A stretch of DNA of 64,000 bases from positions 33,948,001 through 34,012,000 of the forward strand of contig JAIVEN010000016.1 in NCBI GenBank assembly GCA_026686845.1, in the 5' to 3' direction. Position numbers and translations under genes: made by a program. The notes beneath the pieces were generated by a model. It made no database searches, was not told where the DNA came from, and worked only from the letters and a program-made list of their open reading frames with translations. This DNA comes from Adenanthera pavonina. Taxonomy: Eukaryota > Streptophyta > Magnoliopsida > Fabales > Fabaceae. Shown here one piece after another: positions 32,037 through 43,740 of the stretch; the first letter of the stretch is position 1; each line of letters begins with the position of its first letter.

Positions 32037-33291
32037 TCCAGTTTGCTAGTATCAAGGTTCTTTTTTTTCTTTTCTTCCAATCTTGCTATTTCGTCTCTTC
32101 TTTCTTCTATCCAGATTTGTTCTTGTGCTTCTTTTGTGTTTTTTTGTGACGTGATTCTCCTCACTTTGTGTCTCTTGTGTGTGGCATCTTCATAAGTTGT
32201 TTGTTCTTGTTGTCTTTTTGTTGGATCAACTCTTCCTTGTGACTTGTTCCTATTTCTTATTGTCCTCTGTCCAAATTTGAAGTTTTCTAAAAAAAAAAAT
32301 AGCATTATTTTTGTTGTTGCAATTTTCAGTATTGTCCAAAAAGTTTGAATTTGTGTGTGTCCAGTTATAAAAAATTCAAAAAAAAAATAGTTGCTATTGA
32401 AAAAAAAAAAAGAGAAAAGAAGAAGAAGAAGAAGAGAAAAGAAGCAGCTAAAAAAAATGAAAAAAAAGAAGAAAGAAATTTATTGCTGGACCATTCAGAT
32501 TTATTATATCAATCAACTACTTGATGGTCAAGATATAATCTTTCTTGATTGATTGCTTGCTTTCCTAATTCATATAGTTTCCTATTTTATTGAGTGGACT
32601 GCAAGTTGAAAAAAAAAGTTGGTTCTTTTATTCTTCTTGCTCTTCAAGTCACATTTAAAATTACTAAATTCAACAAACTTGATTGGCAAGTTTCAAACTC
32701 TTGTGTAGATTGCTACTTTCCTAATCTTATTTCCTAATTTATCATTGTGTTGTAACTTGTTTCCTTTTTCCCCTATTGTTCTATCTTCCTTTTCTCTTCT
32801 TTCTTAGTTTCCTAAATTGTTCATTTTGATTTTCCTTGCTTTATTTGTTGGCTGTCCAGATTTCTTTCCTTTTCTTTCTTTCTTGTTTTTCACACTACTT
32901 CTCCAGAATCATTCATTCATATTGTTCAATTTCTTTCCTAATTTGTGCTACAGTTATTCCATCTCTTTTGTTCTCATTTTATGCACAAATTTTAGTTGAG
33001 TTTTTTTGTCCCAAATTTGATTCTTTGAAACTTGAATTTTGGGTTTTAGCTTTGTGTCACCACTAAGTTTTACATCCTCTCCCTTTTGATTTGCTGGAGT
33101 TGAATTAAGAACACTAAAGAGAGCAAATGAGTGGAAAAAGGCAAGAGTGATTTGCATTATAGAAAAAGCCACATTTTGTATGTGAAACACGAGTGAAATT
33201 GCGTATTATTCTTGAGTGTAAACACGTGAGAAGAGTGTGTGAGGTTCCATTACTTTCTTTTCCTTTGTTTGCACTAACAATTTCAGGTAGA
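32037..33291 (+). other. Gypsy leader, low-complexity
   Basis: About 1.25 kb between the primer site and gag. It is T-rich with long A and AAG/GAA runs at 32380-32480. Hydrophobic short ORFs here (for example 32817-32999) are by-products of T-rich sequence. A packaging signal would lie here in a live element, but none can be pointed to. Confidence 0.6.
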
Positions 33292-36200
33292 AATCATGAC
33301 GGTCAAGTTGATCTTAAGTTATTCATCAAATCTGTCCGTGAGCAATTTAAGAGGTTAAATGCAAGATTAGATGGCATGGAATCATCTTCCAATTCCAAAA
33401 GAGGCCGAAACAGAAATATGATGAGTGAAGATGAAAATAAATCTAGTGAAGAAGAAGTGTCTCACTCAAGAGGGACTAGACAAGCATCATTTCATAAGAA
33501 GGATCCTCTTGATAACATAAAGATGAAAATCCCTTCCTTTCAAGGAAAAGCCGATCCTGATGCATATCTTGAATGGGAAAGAAGAGTAGAGCATGTCTTT
33601 GAGTGTCATTCTTATTCAGAGGAGAGCAAAGTGAAATTGGCTGCGGTGGAATTTACAGATTATGCAAGCATTTAGTGGGACCAATTGCTTACCACCAGAA
33701 GACGTGCAGGTGAAGGTCTAATTCGGTCTTGGAATGAAATGAAGGCCATCATGAGAAAGAGACATGTCCCTAATCATTATTTTAGGGATGCTCATACAAA
33801 GCTCCAGAAATTGAAACAAAAATTTATGAGTGTTGAAGAATATCATCAAGAAATGGAGATTACCATGATTAAGGCAAAAGTAGAAGAAGATCTTGAGCAA
33901 ACAATGGCAAGGTTCCTTGGAGGATTGAATCCAGAGATTGCTGCTGAGGTTGAGATGCAAAACAACCTCGATATGGAGGAGTTATTGCATAAGGCCATCA
34001 AAGTGGAAAAGAACTTGAAAGCCAAGCAAAAGTTGAAGGCCTTTGGAGGCTCAAGCAAGGAGGCAAGATTCTCCTTTAAGCCTAAGGGAGAGACCAAGCC
34101 AAAGGAGGAGAAAAAGATGAAGGTGCAGCCCTCTACTCCGAAAGGTAAAACTGATTCTAAACCTTTTTCTTCTAATTCTTTTTCAAAAATTAAATGTTTT
34201 AAATGTCAAGGTTTTGGTCATATTGCTTCTCAATGTCCAAATAAACGAACTATGATCTTGCTTGAGAATGGTGATGTAGCTAGTAGTGGTGATGAGGAAA
34301 TCGAGGAGGGTGGATCTATGCCCCCTTTGACTGATGATTCTAACACGGAGATTATGGAGGCTGTGCATGGGCAAGCTCTAGTGTCAAGACAAGCTCTCAA
34401 CATTCAACCAGGAGAGCATATAGAAAAGGAACAGTGTGAGCATATGTTTCACACTAAGTATTTTGTCAATAACAAGGCATGTAATCTTATCATTGATAAT
34501 GGTAGTTGCACAAACATTGCTAGTACCTTACTACTCAAAAACACCCCAAGCCTTATAATTTGTTATGGTTTAATGATAGTGGGGATGCTAAGGTCACTAA
34601 ACAAGTAGTTGTAGCATTTTCCATAGGTAATTTTCATGATGAGGTTTTGTGTGAAGTGGCACCTATGTATGCTGGACACTTGTTGTTAGGTAGACCATGG
34701 CAGTTTGATAGGCGAGTTAGGTATGATGGTTATTCCAATAGATACTATTTCCCATTCAATAATAAAACCATTGTACTAATACCTATTCATCCATTGGATG
34801 CATTTGAAGATCAGAAAAGAATCACTCAAGAGTGTAAGATGAGGGAAAAAGAAAATAGAGAGAAAGGTGCGAAAGAGAGAAAAGAAGTGAGCGATGAAGT
34901 AAAGAGAGAAAAGAAAAAGAGTGAAGAAAAGAAAGTGAGCTTGTTTTGTGGAAGAAGTGAGATCAAGGAAGCTCTGTTTGATGAAAATTCATTGATTCTA
35001 TTGTATAAGGATGTGTATTTGACTGTGAATGATCTGCATAACTCTTTGCCCTCTAGCTTTGTTGCAGGAATTTGGTGATTTGTTCCCAAAAGAGATACTT
35101 GATGTTTTGCCACCATTGAGGGGTATTGAGCATAGGATTGATTTCATCCCCGGTGCTGCACTTCCAAATAGGCCTGCATATAGGGCAAATCCAGAAGAAA
35201 CCAAGGAGATACAAAGGCAAGTTGAGGAATTGATAAAGAAAGGCTTTGTGAGACAGAGCCTAAGTCCTTGTGCCGTTCCAGTCATACTTGTGCCTAAGAA
35301 AGATGGCAAGTAGAAGATGTGCGTGGACTGCCGTGCCATCAATAAAATCACAGTTAAGTATCGATATCCCATTCCTCGTTTAGATTATATGTTGGATGAA
35401 TTGCGTGGTGCATGTTTATTTTCCAAAATAGATCTTAGGAGTGGATATCATCATATTAGGATGAAAGAGGGAGATGAGTGGAAAACTGCATTTAAGACTA
35501 AATTTGGTTTGTATGAATGGATGGTTATGCCCTTTAGGTTAACCAATGCTTCTAGTACCTTTATGAGTCTTATGAACCATGTCTTTCATCCTTTCATTGG
35601 CAAGTTTGTTATTGTTTATTTTGATGACATTCTTGTGTATTCTAAGAGTCTAGATGAGCATGTGATACATTTGAATGATGTGTTTGTGATTTTGAGGGAA
35701 AATAGACTCTTTGGAAATTTAGAGAAGTGTACTTTCTACTTGGATACTGTTGTGTTTCTTGGCTTTATTGTAGGTTCTGATGGCTTGCGTGTGGATGAGG
35801 AGAAAGTTAAGGCAATACGTGAGTGGCCTACACCAAAGAATGCCAACGAGGTGAGAAGTTTCCATGGACTTGCTAGCTTCTATAGGAGAGGTTTGTGAAA
35901 GACTTCTCAACCATTGCTGCCCCATTGAATGATTTGGTAAGAAAGAATGTAACTTTTAAGTGGGGTGAATCCCAAGAGGTGGCTTTCAATACCTTGAAAG
36001 ATAGATTAACAAATGCCCCTCTTCTTGTACTTCCTAATTTCTCTAAGGTATTTGAGATTGAATGTGATGCGTCTGGAATTGGTATTGGTGCTGTGTTAAT
36101 GCAAGATTCTAGGCTTATTGCATATTTTAGTGAAAAACTAAGTGGTGCATGTTTGACTTATTCAACTTATGACAAGGAATTGTATGCATTAAAAAGAACT

Positions 36201-37633
36201 TTAGAGACTTGGCAACATTATTTGTGGCCAAAAGAATTTGTCATTCATTCTGATCATGAGAGTCTTAAGTTCTTGAAATCTCAAAATAAGTTGAATAAGA
36301 GGCATGCTAGATGGCTTGAGTTTATTGAAACATTTCCTTATGTCATTAAGCATAAATAGGGCAAAGAGAATATTGTTGGTGATGCTTTGTCTAGGAGGTA
36401 CTCTTTGATTACTTCTGTGCAAGCTAGGTTGATTGGTTTTGATTTGTTGAAAAGCTTGTATGAGAATGATGTTGATTTTGCTGAGATTTGGAAATTATGT
36501 AAGAAACATGGATTTGATGATTATTATATCTTTGATGGATTTCTTTTCAAGAGACATAGATTGTGTGTTCCTCATTGCTCTATGCGTGAGTTACTTGTGA
36601 AAGAGACCCATGATGGTGGTTTAATGGGTCATTTTGGTGTGGAAAAGACATTAGCCATGTTGCATGAACATTTCTATTGGCCTCACATGAGAAAAGATGT
36701 TGTTGCTATGTGTGATAAGTGCATTACATGTAGATATGTAAAATCTAAAGTGCATCCTCATGGCTTGTATTCCCCATTACTTGTTCCCTCTCATCCTTGG
36801 ATTGACATATCTATGGATTTTGTTTTGGGTTTGCCTAGATCCCCTAGTGGAAAAGATAGCATTTTTGTTGTTGTGGATAGATTTAGTAAAATGGCACATT
36901 TTCTTGCTTGTGCTAAAACTCATGATGCTGTCCACATTGCTAACTTGTTTTTCAAAGAGATTGTAAGATTGCATGGATTGCCTAAACTGTAGTTAGTGAT
37001 AGGGATGTTAAATTTCTAAGTCACTTTTGGAGGACATTATGGAACAAACTAGGAACTAAGTTGTTGTTTTCTACAATTGCTCATCCCGAAACGGATGGAC
37101 AAACTGAGGTTGTGAATTGAACACTTTCTACTTTGTTACGTGCTATAATTCAAAAGAATCTTAAGAATTGGGAAAAGTGTTTGCCTTACAATGAATTTGC
37201 TTATAACCATGCTATGCATTCTACTACTTGTTTTTCTCCTTTTGAGATTGTTTATGGCTTTAACCCATTGACTCCTTTGGATATTCTTCCTTTGCATTCT
37301 AATGAATTTTCTAATCTTGATGGTGAAAGGAAAGCTAAGTTTGTGCAGGAACTTCATGCTAAGGTTAGAGCAAACATTGAGAGGAAGAATGAGCAATATG
37401 CTCAACAAGCTAATAAAGGCCGAAGAATGGTTGTGTTCGAGCTTGAAGATTGGGTGTGGGTGCATTTGAGGAAAGAGAGATTTCCTGAGCAAAGAAAATC
37501 CAAGCTTCACCCAAGAGGGGATGGTCCATTCCAAGTGTTGGAAAGGATCAATGATAATGCTTGTAGAATTGATTTGCCTAGTTCTTATGGCAATGTAAGT
37601 GCCACTTTTAATGTAGCTGACCTCTCTCTTTGA
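33292..37633 (+). pseudogene. Gypsy gag-pol polyprotein, multiply broken
   Basis: Gag begins around 33292, with capsid-like KIPSFQGKADPDAYLEWERR (about 33528). The zinc knuckle CFKCQGFGHIASQC lies at about 34194-34236. Protease has IIDNGSCTN (about 34485). RT runs from about 35080 with CVDCRAINKI, FSKIDLRSGYHHIRMKEGDE and catalytic YFDD at 35617-35628. RNase H has ECDASGIGIG (about 36060) and HSDHESLKFL (about 36244). Integrase has the HHCC site ending CDKCITC (about 36712-36732), DFVLGLPRSPSGKDS, PETDGQTE (about 37087) and a GPF module near 37526. Breaks are stops at 33673, 35311, 36357 and 37118, and frameshifts near 34550, 35065, 35895 and 36990. It cannot make a polyprotein. Confidence 0.9.
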
Positions 37634-37661
37634 TGTTTTAGATTCGAGGACGAATCCTTTC

Positions 37662-37675
37662 GAGGAGGGAGGGAA
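37662..37675 (+). promoter_or_regulatory. Polypurine tract of the gypsy element
   Basis: GAGGAGGGAGGGAA sits directly before the 3' LTR start TGATGGAGC. In one frame the tract also encodes FEEGGND, part of the conserved tail DSRTNPFEEGGND that leads into the LTR-encoded ORF. Confidence 0.9.
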
Positions 37676-38004
37676 TGATGGAGCACGAGCTAGGCTTTAT
37701 CAAAGGGGAGGAGTTTCAAGAGCTTGGTGGACATGGAACGCATAATCATGTGACTGAACAAGGAACCCAAGCATGGAATAAGAAAGATCCTTTACAAGGA
37801 ATGGGTGGGCCTATGACAAGAGCAAGGACTAAGGCAATGAAGCAAGCTCTCAATGGATTGATTCAAGAAGTAATTCAACAAGAGCCCATCTACTTAGCTC
37901 AATTTTCAGCCCAAAAGGCTTTAAGGGGCATGATCGTCATGGCTAGTATGCTAGAAACTGATCCAAGCCCAACAAATAAGGCCCAAACAGAAGAACTCAC
38001 TTAA
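37676..38004 (+). CDS. LTR-encoded polyprotein tail (GPMTRARTK motif)
   Basis: The frame is open for about 109 codons and contains FQELGGHGTHNHVTEQG, GGPMTRARTKAMKQALNG and QEPIYLAQFSAQKA, ending TEELT. It is basic in the middle and acidic at the end. Related tails in LTRs at 9704, 48054 and 52940 differ in sequence but keep the motif. By family knowledge, plant chromovirus polyproteins can run into the 3' LTR, and a C-terminal GPxTRARAK-like segment is common. In this copy the upstream polyprotein ends at DLSL-TGA (37631-37633), in a different frame. Confidence 0.55.
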
Positions 38005-38655
38005 AAGAGCATGTGCCAAGTTTGTAACCATTTAAGTAGTGTCCTTTTATTAAATAAATTAGCAATTTTCATTTTTTTATTACTTAATTCAGAAATAAGG
38101 TTTTGACAATTAGTTTCCTATTTTGAATTTATTCGTGAGGATCTCTTCAGATTTGATTTTGTTTCCTATTTTTGGGCACCACTTATTCAGCATGTATCTA
38201 GTCTTATTTTTGTGTAAGGTAGTGCTATTCTAAAAGATTTAGGATCTAAACTATTTTTAGCAAATTAGGGCTAGGGTTTTTTCTTTCTTTTCCTTTAAAA
38301 ACGTCACTTTTGTACTTGCAAAGGGGAGATGAATGAATAGTGCATTTTCACTTAAACTTTGTGATTTTTCTTGTTCTCTTGGTGAGCTTAAGAGAGTCTT
38401 TGGCATATCAAAGAGAGTGGTCTTCTCTTTATGGTGTCTATAGCTAAGGTTTCAAGAAACAAGTTTTCTTGGGGTCTTGCTTCTTGACCAACAACTTTTA
38501 TTCTTCTTATTCGTGCATCCTTCTTTGTTTATCTTTTCTATTTGTTTAACGTGTTCTTGGTGTTTTATTTGCTTCTCTTTGATCCTAGCATGATCCTTAC
38601 GTTTCCCAGTTTGATTGAAGGTTCATGAGACAAGTTCTACATGGGTTTACTATCA
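37676..38655 (+). repeat. 3' LTR of the gypsy element
   Basis: 980 bp and collinear with the 5' LTR. It keeps an open tail frame to 38004, whereas the 5' LTR copy is broken. Confidence 0.9.
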
Positions 38656-40500
38656 AAATCCAAATATGGCCTCAAAATTACCAAATTCCACCCCTAGCTA
38701 TCGTACTGTTCATTCCGAATTAAGCTTCAAAACCCTAAAATTTTCACTTTCTTAATCTTAAGCTTTTTCATGAAATCAACACTTGTTTCTAAGGTTTTGG
38801 ACCATGGGAAACCCATTTTTGAGGTTCAATTTATGAAATTCCAACCCTAAGTGTGAACAGTAGCTCATAAAAAATCAAGGAAATTCAAGAAAAATTGTTA
38901 TACTTTGTTATACAACAAACTACTTGCATATTCAAGCTTTAATTGAACATTCTATCATTTCCCCTATGGAAAACTCCATTTCTTGCTAAATCATGCCATG
39001 GACGAAACCCTAAGAGGATGGAGAAGAATTTCTAATCCATGAACCATGCTCGAAAAACCATAGATAGCAAGCATGAAGTGATGGAAGATAACTTACCACT
39101 TGAGCTTTTGGATTTCTCTTGAACTTCTCTTTCTTCTTTCCCTCTTTTCTCTTCTCCCTTGTGTTTTTTCCCTTCTGTTTTGTTGCTGCAACTCTCGTGA
39201 AATGAAGTAGAGAGAGGGTAATTAATTAGTTAATTACATGCCTAATTAGGTAATTAATCATAGTTAATGATCATGGTTACTTTTTGACAAAAATGACTAC
39301 TTCTTGAGGAAGTCTTCTCCAAAAAATTATGTTGCCCATGCTACCCCAATTTCACGTTCAATGAGAGGTCTTTAAGTGTCTAGTCTGCTCAATTTTTCTT
39401 AGTCCAGATATATCTTGAACTAGGTAATTTTTAACTATACCAATAAAACTACTTTTTGCAATAATTTTTTGAGCTACAGGACTATTCTAATTTTATTTTT
39501 CTATTTCCATAATTATCATATGCCAAATGATATCTATGTATGACCTATATTTTATCCCAGTTACCTTTTAACCATCGGTAGGGCTCACAGTTTATTTTAT
39601 CGGTTTACTTTTACTTTTGGAAACTGGCACTGATTATTTCTTTATTCTTGAACATTAACCCTTAGTGCCATATACCATTGGACTTCTCTCATCGAGGGCT
39701 TCATTTTGATAGTAATTTTTCATATTAACAAAATTACCCCGGACCCGGATTAAATTATAATTTCTGAAACTTTCAAGTTATTAGGTGTAATTTTCCCTAA
39801 AGGCTTTTTAATTTCTTCTCCGCTTGAATTTTATATATTTTAGGACATAGATGTCATTTTTATAATTCTTTAGAGGCAAAAATATAATTTTCTCATTTTT
39901 CCATCTGACCGGGAAAAATGACATATTTGCCCTTTTTCATGCAAAACGATGTTTGTTCGTTTTCGTGAATTCCTTGTATATTTCATGTTATCATTTATTT
40001 CTTCTTCTTTCATTACTTTATATCCAATAAAATTTAGGGATATTACAATTATGGGATCTTATAAGTGATTATGTTGTGAAGTTGTCAAATGGAAACAACT
40101 TTTCAATAAGTGCTTATGGAAGAAGCTAATTTTTTCTACTTATGATAATCACTTATTTCACCTTTCCTTCTCATTAGCCTCCAACTAATCACTTAAACTC
40201 TCAATATCCAAACACATTTCCTTCTCAAAATCACTTATGGGATAAAAAAATCCAAACACAAATCACGTTTGACATAATCACTTATTCTCATAATCCATTA
40301 TAAATAAGCAATTATCCTTATAACCACTTATACATAAGTCAATCCAAACACACCCTACATATATCAAATTATCAAAGCTAGAACCACAAGCATATTTGGG
40401 GAAAAAACAAGCATGCAAAATAATATCAAATAGTTAATATTTTGGTGTGATCATTTCAAGCAAACAACTACATATATCAAATTATCAAAGCCAAAATCAA

Positions 40501-40577
40501 AAGCTTTTTTTTTTTGGCGGTGGGTAGCCTGTAAGATAATATTAACTCACTATTTCCAAAACAATGGCGAAGCATAC
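40501..40577. other. Boundary between tandem repeat and pseudogene
   Basis: A short T run (TTTTTTTTTGG) follows the third tandem unit. After 40560 the sequence continues the intron downstream of the fourth exon of the NOP58-like pseudogene. The rest of that gene is not found on the far side of the repeat stack. Confidence 0.4.
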
Positions 40578-41787
40578 CTTATCTGCATTAAACTTTAGCT
40601 TTTATCTTGATAAGCTAAGATACGACCAAACTCATAGGTGCCCTATCTTGTATAGGAAGACCAGTTTTGAGTTAAGTTAATTGATTCCTCATACATCTTA
40701 TTAGCTTTATAACAACAATGTTGTCGATGCATTCTATTTTCTGCAATCATAATTTTTGCTAAATTACAAGAGTGAAAAAAATTGTTATCAAAAGTTTACA
40801 GATGGGGATTAAGTGTCATACCAATTTGTCCTCAATCACATACCCAACTTTTGAGCCAACCATGATGAAGGTTTCATTCCTAGAATGAGCAAGCACAAAC
40901 TTGCACAGACCTTCTATCCACAAAGATGCAGCTTCCAGAGCGTTGGATCTATTCTCAAACATCGAAAATTCTTTTATCTTGACCACCTAATCCAATACCA
41001 AACATAGTAGACTTCAGAGAACATTTAAGACTTAAAGCAAACAAGAGAACCTATCCGGCTTTTTCTACACTGGAAAATGGAAAATTCCTTCCATAAGGCC
41101 TGCACACAAAAAAAATTATATAAAAGAACGATTAGATCAAAGCATCAACATTAAGAAAGTTGCAAAACTTAAACAGGACATATACATATATATATCCTCA
41201 CACCAGATTCAATGGTAATCAAAACAAAAATATGGTATTAGTAAGCTCAAGGGTAAATATATAGGAACCAACAATTATTGTTGTCCTAAATCTTTAGAAA
41301 CACATGTTTCTCCTTCTTCTTTGAAAAGGCAAATAAAAGTGAAAGGAGGTTATGTGAGAGAAGAGAAGCATTTAAACTTTCAAGGATACTAGAATTGTTG
41401 CACAAACCAGAAAGAATCCATGTATCAAATGCTAGTTATCAACTCATAATTTGAGTAATGTTGCAACCCAAACTAAAACCCAGTACTTGAAAAGGTTACA
41501 ACCTAACTTTAAAAAAGCTTTTACAAGATAGGCAAGTTTCAAAAGTAAAACTAATAAAACATAAGGAAAAGAAAAAAAAATTGCCATTTTTTCGCCACCT
41601 GAAAACATGACCAAAATAACTTGGGGCCCACGACTTGCTCATGACAAATTGAAAGAAAGGTAAATCCCAATGCAAGTTTTCATTCTCTCAACAATATTAT
41701 GATAATCACCTCAATTTTAGAAATCTTCCCTACATCAAGCACTTTGACATGGGCAAAGCCTACTGGTACTTGAAACAACAAAATCAT
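40578..41787 (-). pseudogene. NOP58/NOP5-like snoRNP core protein pseudogene, first four exons
   Basis: Exon 1 (41787-41710) reads MILLFQVPVGFAHVKVLDVG, then KISKIE. Exon 2 (41099-41051) reads ALWKEFSIFQCRKSRI. Exon 3 (40986-40822) reads VVKIKEFSMFENRSNALEAA and later GSKVGYVIEDKL. Exon 4 (40740-40578) reads KIECIDNIVVIKLIRCMRNQ and IQDRAPMSLVVS. Order and sequence follow the NOP58 N-terminus, a core protein of box C/D snoRNPs that guide rRNA 2'-O-methylation in the nucleolus. Exons are bordered by AG and GT. Exon 4 has at least three in-frame stops, the exon 2/3 phase is off by one, and the catalytically essential C-terminal NOP domain is absent. It is a decayed duplicate of a host gene, not a processed copy, because introns are kept. 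Confidence 0.8.
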
Positions 41788-43467
41788 CTTATTACCTCCT
41801 GAGTAAACCTGAAAGGAAGGGGGGAAAATAAGTTATCCATAAAAAAAACATATCCAAAATAAAATCAGCCACCAGAAACAGCATTGTTTTCCACCATGCA
41901 CAACTCACTTAACCCAATACATCAATTGTATATGCACCCAAGTTTAAGCATATGTAGATAACTAATTATGAACATATGACCATTTCTTTTAAGCTCAACC
42001 CCAAGTTAAAATACTTCCAAAAACACGCCGTTAACTTCAAGTAGCCATGATACACTTAAGTCATGCAATTCGTCTAAGTTAACCCTTATCATTCAAGCTC
42101 AAATATGCCAATCTAACATTCAGCTCATAAATAACAATCCGAATCACTTATACGTAACAACTTGACCTATCAAAACAGACCCATTTTGAGCTTTGATGAA
42201 AAGGCAATATTTATATATCTCCATAGGTAGCTCCTACAAGTGCAGCATCTTTAATTAGGAATGATTTGCCAGAAAACACGAGCCTCGTGAAAAATCTTTT
42301 GAGTGAGTGAGTGCACCCACATTGGGATCAAAATTTAACTAGAAATCCAAACATTGCACCACATGGAATCAAGAATTATATTAGGTCAAAGCCCTACATC
42401 CCAATGGCTCCAAAGGTAATTGGGAATTAAATTGAATGTATCTTGAACTTTATACCGCAACCCCTTTAGAAATTGATGCATGGGATGAAAACAATTAACA
42501 TCAACACAATAGCATTCCATCCAAGCATATATAGTATTGGGGTGAAACTGTCAGGACAAATCTAGGATTAAGAATACGAACAATGTTTGTATTTATCACT
42601 TTCCATGCTTTTCATTTAACTATTATGAGTCAAGCCTCTACCTCATTAATAATAGCACTAAGAAAACCCACCGATTGAATCAAATTTACTAATGATTTTT
42701 TCTCAAAATATTCAAAGGGACTGGTCACAATCACACAAATGTATATCAAGAATTTCAACAACCCATGGTAGCTTGAGACATATACATTTTTATCCAAGAC
42801 CTAGAACAAGTAAACATGAAATCTCCCATCATTAGACAAGATGATTAAACTAGAGGGAACCAAATTAATTAGCAAGAAACCTTGTATACAAGGATTATAT
42901 ATATATTGATCTTTAAATAGGAAAGAAAAATTAACTAAGGATGCAAGACAAATACCTTTCAAAATCTGTCTTTGGAATTTCCTAGTCTTCCTCAATCTTT
43001 ATGGTGATTGTTATCCAGCATTGCTTCTTTTCTCAGTTTCGTCCTCTTTTAGTTCTCTTCATCGCTCCATCTAGTCTCCCATTTTCTTCATGGGTTTCCT
43101 CCTCTCTATTTCGCTTCTCCATGGCTCTCCCTCAATCACCCATCCTCTGTTTTACGTTCCCTTCTGTATCAGCTTCCCCTCACTCTCTTTCCTCCTTTGA
43201 CTTTCATCATTAATTGCTTCCCTCTCTCTATTTGGTCGTCTCGAAGGAATGGGAGGCCGCTCCAAGGGATGGGAGGAATGGGATTTTCTACTGCCTTTTC
43301 TAATCCTAACCCTTGCTATGCCTGCGACAAGGGAGTATGGAAATAGTATGTTAACCACTTCTTACGCACTTGGCTAATTAAAAGTGTGAGTTAATTTGAA
43401 AGATAATTGTACAATTTATTGATTAAATGACTATATAAATTAGTTGAAATTACAAATTTAGTTAAAA
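41788..43467 (-). other. Upstream region of the NOP58-like pseudogene
   Basis: TTTCAG at about 41811-41816 (minus strand) looks like the acceptor of an intron in the 5' untranslated region, so the transcript start may lie further up, perhaps in the GC-richer stretch at 43000-43330. That stretch has short ORFs on both strands (43001-43213 plus, 43152-43358 minus) resembling nothing I recognise. Otherwise AT-rich. Confidence 0.35.
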
Positions 43468-43740
43468 AGATAATTCCTCCCATATTAAATATAAGAGATT
43501 TTTTGGTCTAAAATATAATAAATAAATAAAGGTTGTATGATGTATTTAAATTTTTTTTCCCAAAACCACACCTTATTAAATGGAATATAACTTTTACATG
43601 TGAGATAAATTATTAATTACATTGGTATAAATTTTAAGCATTATATGAGAGTATTTTAAAAAAAAAAAATCACTTATGACAAACTTAACAATCATAACCA
43701 CTTTTGACTATTTTTTTTGTTTATATAAAGTAGCCATTTT
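43468..43740. other. Possible Stowaway-like MITE remnant
   Basis: CCTCCCATATTAAATATAAGAGA at about 43475 resembles the conserved end of Stowaway/mariner-type MITEs, and ATGAGAGTATTTT near 43650 could be a decayed opposite end. There is no clean inverted repeat or TA duplication, so this is tentative. Confidence 0.2.

Larger units (their letters stand above)
31045..38655 (+). mobile_element. Full-length Ty3/gypsy retrotransposon, CRM-like chromovirus, inactive
   Basis: Two LTRs (31045-32022, 37676-38655) enclose a primer site, gag, protease, RT, RNase H, integrase and polypurine tract in gypsy order, 7611 bp in all. Flanking bases are GAATC (31040-31044) and AAATC (38656-38660). The uninterrupted relative at about 19770 reads GAATCCAAATATGG, so this is a 5-bp duplication with one substitution. 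RT and integrase resemble the CRM clade of chromoviruses as I know it. I saw no chromodomain; CRM elements have a different C-terminal motif. LTRs differ at roughly 28 of 980 positions by eye, suggesting an insertion on the order of a million years old under usual plant rates (inference). Confidence 0.9.
29734..40047 (+). mobile_element. D-family solo LTR (copy D4), host of the gypsy element
   Basis: It starts TGTAACACC at 29734, ends GGGATATTACA at 40047 and is flanked by a perfect ATTAT duplication (29729-29733, 40048-40052). Without the gypsy insertion it is about 2.7 kb, close to D1 (2549 bp). The TGTAACACC...GATATTACA termini and length suit a large Ty3/gypsy LTR (Tekay-like in style), but no internal region with coding sequence is present anywhere in the window, so the family is unassigned. 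Confidence 0.85.
29701..40354. mobile_element. MITE-like element with TTTGGAT terminal inverted repeats, itself interrupted
   Basis: The left end is GTGCTTGTTTGGATAGA and the right end the complement of GGTGTGTTTGGATTGAC. Removing the nested D LTR (29734-40047) and one ATTAT leaves about 335 bp. It is rich in AATAAGTGCTTAT-like units and can fold back. Such foldback hAT/Mutator-like MITEs are common in plants. CTAC occurs at both borders (29697-29700, 40355-40358), but the duplication length is uncertain, so the superfamily is not assigned. Confidence 0.6.
29545..40500. repeat. Tandem repeat of ~111-118 bp, three units, middle unit interrupted
   Basis: Units begin CAAATAGTTAAT-TTTTGGTGTGATC at 29545, 29656 and 40427. 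Each continues through TTTCAAGCAAACAACTAC, ATATATCAAATTATCAAAGC and GCATATTTGGGG. The middle unit is split after CAACTAC (29700) by a MITE that contains all of 29734-40047, and it resumes at about 40355. The three copies show the original locus was a small minisatellite. Confidence 0.8.

Noticed and set aside
32817..33066. Membrane-protein-like hydrophobic ORFs in the gypsy leader
   Set aside because: The T-rich leader gives Phe/Leu/Ser runs in any frame, and no conservation or context supports a gene.
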